From NCBI GenBank assembly GCA_023262645.1, contig JALRAA010000117.1, positions 1 to 5,668 of the forward strand: a DNA stretch of 5,668 nucleotides. The letters run 5' to 3'. This document shows, piece by piece, positions 5,123 to 5,668 of this stretch; positions within the stretch are counted from its first letter, which is position 1; each line of letters begins with the position of its first letter. Below the pieces are notes generated by a model that saw only the letters and a program-made list of their open reading frames with translations, had not been told where the DNA came from and did no database searches. Origin of the DNA: Burkholderiaceae bacterium (lineage in GTDB: Bacteria > Pseudomonadota > Gammaproteobacteria > Burkholderiales > Burkholderiaceae_C). The translations under genes and the position numbers were made by a program.

Positions 5123-5668
5123 TCAATGGCTTGGACGGGTTTCGCGCAACGCAGCGCCTAATCGCTCAATGCCTTCTGCAATTTTGTGCTCGTCTGCGGT
5201 GGCGAAACTCAAACGTATGGTGCTGTTGTCGGGGTCATTCGCAAAAAACGGAGCACCCGGTACAAAAGCCACGCCTTTGTCGATCGCTCGTTGCGCCAAA
5301 AGACGGCCATCGGTGGTGTGACCGGTTTTCCCCGTGAGTTGGGCCCACACAAACAATCCGCCTTGCGGCGCATGGAATGACAGTCCTTCGCCCAAGTGCT
5401 GGTGCAGTGCTTGGGCCATCGCACGGGCCCGACTGGCATACACACGGCGTACGTTTTGCAATGTCGCGGGCATGCGATCGGCTTGCAAATATTTAGCGGC
5501 TGTGGCCTGCGCAAACGTAGAAGTGTGGGCATCACTGAATTGTTTACACATGGTGGCGCGCGCCAACAACTCGGGCGGCGCCACCATCCAACCGATACGC
5601 AAACCGGGAGACAACACTTTGCTGAGCGAACCACAGTGCACCAACCAATCACGGCTGCCCGGCACTTG
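5123..5668 (-). CDS. PLP-dependent class I/II aminotransferase (C-terminal part, cut by window end)
   Basis: The visible 181 residues are the C-terminal half of a fold-type I aminotransferase of about 390-400 residues, resembling the 2-aminoadipate aminotransferase (LysN) and MocR-like group. The N-terminal half lies beyond base 5668. The PLP lysine is in CGSLSKVLSPGLRIGW, at visible residue 17, with the phosphate-contacting Arg at 24. QGGLFVWAQL (about 102-111) and GVAFVPGAPFF (about 132-142) follow. Arg152 in STIRLSFA is the expected substrate-carboxylate Arg. The family moves an amino group between an amino acid and a 2-oxoacid; the substrate cannot be told. Since the N-terminus is missing, a GntR-type DNA-binding domain, as in MocR regulators, cannot be ruled out. 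The reading frame is open through the window edge. It converges on gcvH, leaving 35 bases between the stops, with no clear terminator hairpin. Confidence 0.9.
   Translation of the reverse strand, partial: QVPGSRDWLVHCGSLSKVLSPGLRIGWMVAPPELLARATMCKQFSDAHTSTFAQATAAKYLQADRMPATLQNVRRVYASRARAMAQALHQHLGEGLSFHAPQGGLFVWAQLTGKTGHTTDGRLLAQRAIDKGVAFVPGAPFFANDPDNSTIRLSFATADEHKIAEGIERLGAALRETRPSH

Overview
The window looks like a fragment of a Betaproteobacterium chromosome, most likely Burkholderiales and perhaps Comamonadaceae. This rests on the family wording of the CoA-transferase subunit A N-terminus, the ETF-ubiquinone oxidoreductase N-terminus (a MEYDVV block after a short GPRD-type lead) and the short-chain dehydrogenase, as I know these families. 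No database search was possible, so the placement is inference. Coding density is high, every gene is intact or cut only by a window edge, and no RNA gene, CRISPR array or insertion sequence was seen.

The first 19 bases are not genomic. They match the inner end of the Illumina TruSeq read-2 adapter, and the biological sequence starts at about base 20. Bases 20-277 (minus) hold the first 86 residues of the alpha subunit of a 3-oxoacid CoA-transferase, cut by the adapter. A 71-base divergent spacer with an unusual cluster of six G-tracts follows. A peroxidase-related enzyme of the AhpD/carboxymuconolactone decarboxylase fold (349-924, plus) is tail-to-tail with a TetR-family regulator (928-1554, minus), with only 3 bases between them. 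An AT-rich 138-base spacer separates tetR from a minus-strand pair: a short-chain dehydrogenase/reductase (2109-2891) and a hotdog-fold acyl-CoA thioesterase (1693-2112), joined by an ATGA overlap.

On the other side of a second divergent spacer (2892-3033), reading plus, is electron-transfer flavoprotein-ubiquinone oxidoreductase (3034-4719). Two bases after its stop comes a glycine-cleavage H protein (4722-5087), with no gcvT or gcvP in the window. The window ends in the C-terminal half of a class I/II PLP aminotransferase (5123-5668, minus), convergent with gcvH.

Much of the window fits acyl-CoA and fatty or ketogenic acid catabolism: a CoA-transferase, a thioesterase, an SDR that could act on hydroxy/oxoacyl substrates, a TetR regulator of the kind often found beside such genes, and the ETF-QO that passes electrons from acyl-CoA dehydrogenases to the quinone pool. 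ETF-QO paired with H protein, and the nearby aminotransferase, also touch amino-acid catabolism. I see no clearly new biological system. The points most worth a second look are the adapter artefact, the G-tract cluster, the ETF-QO/gcvH pairing and the repeats in the two spacers near tetR and ETF-QO.
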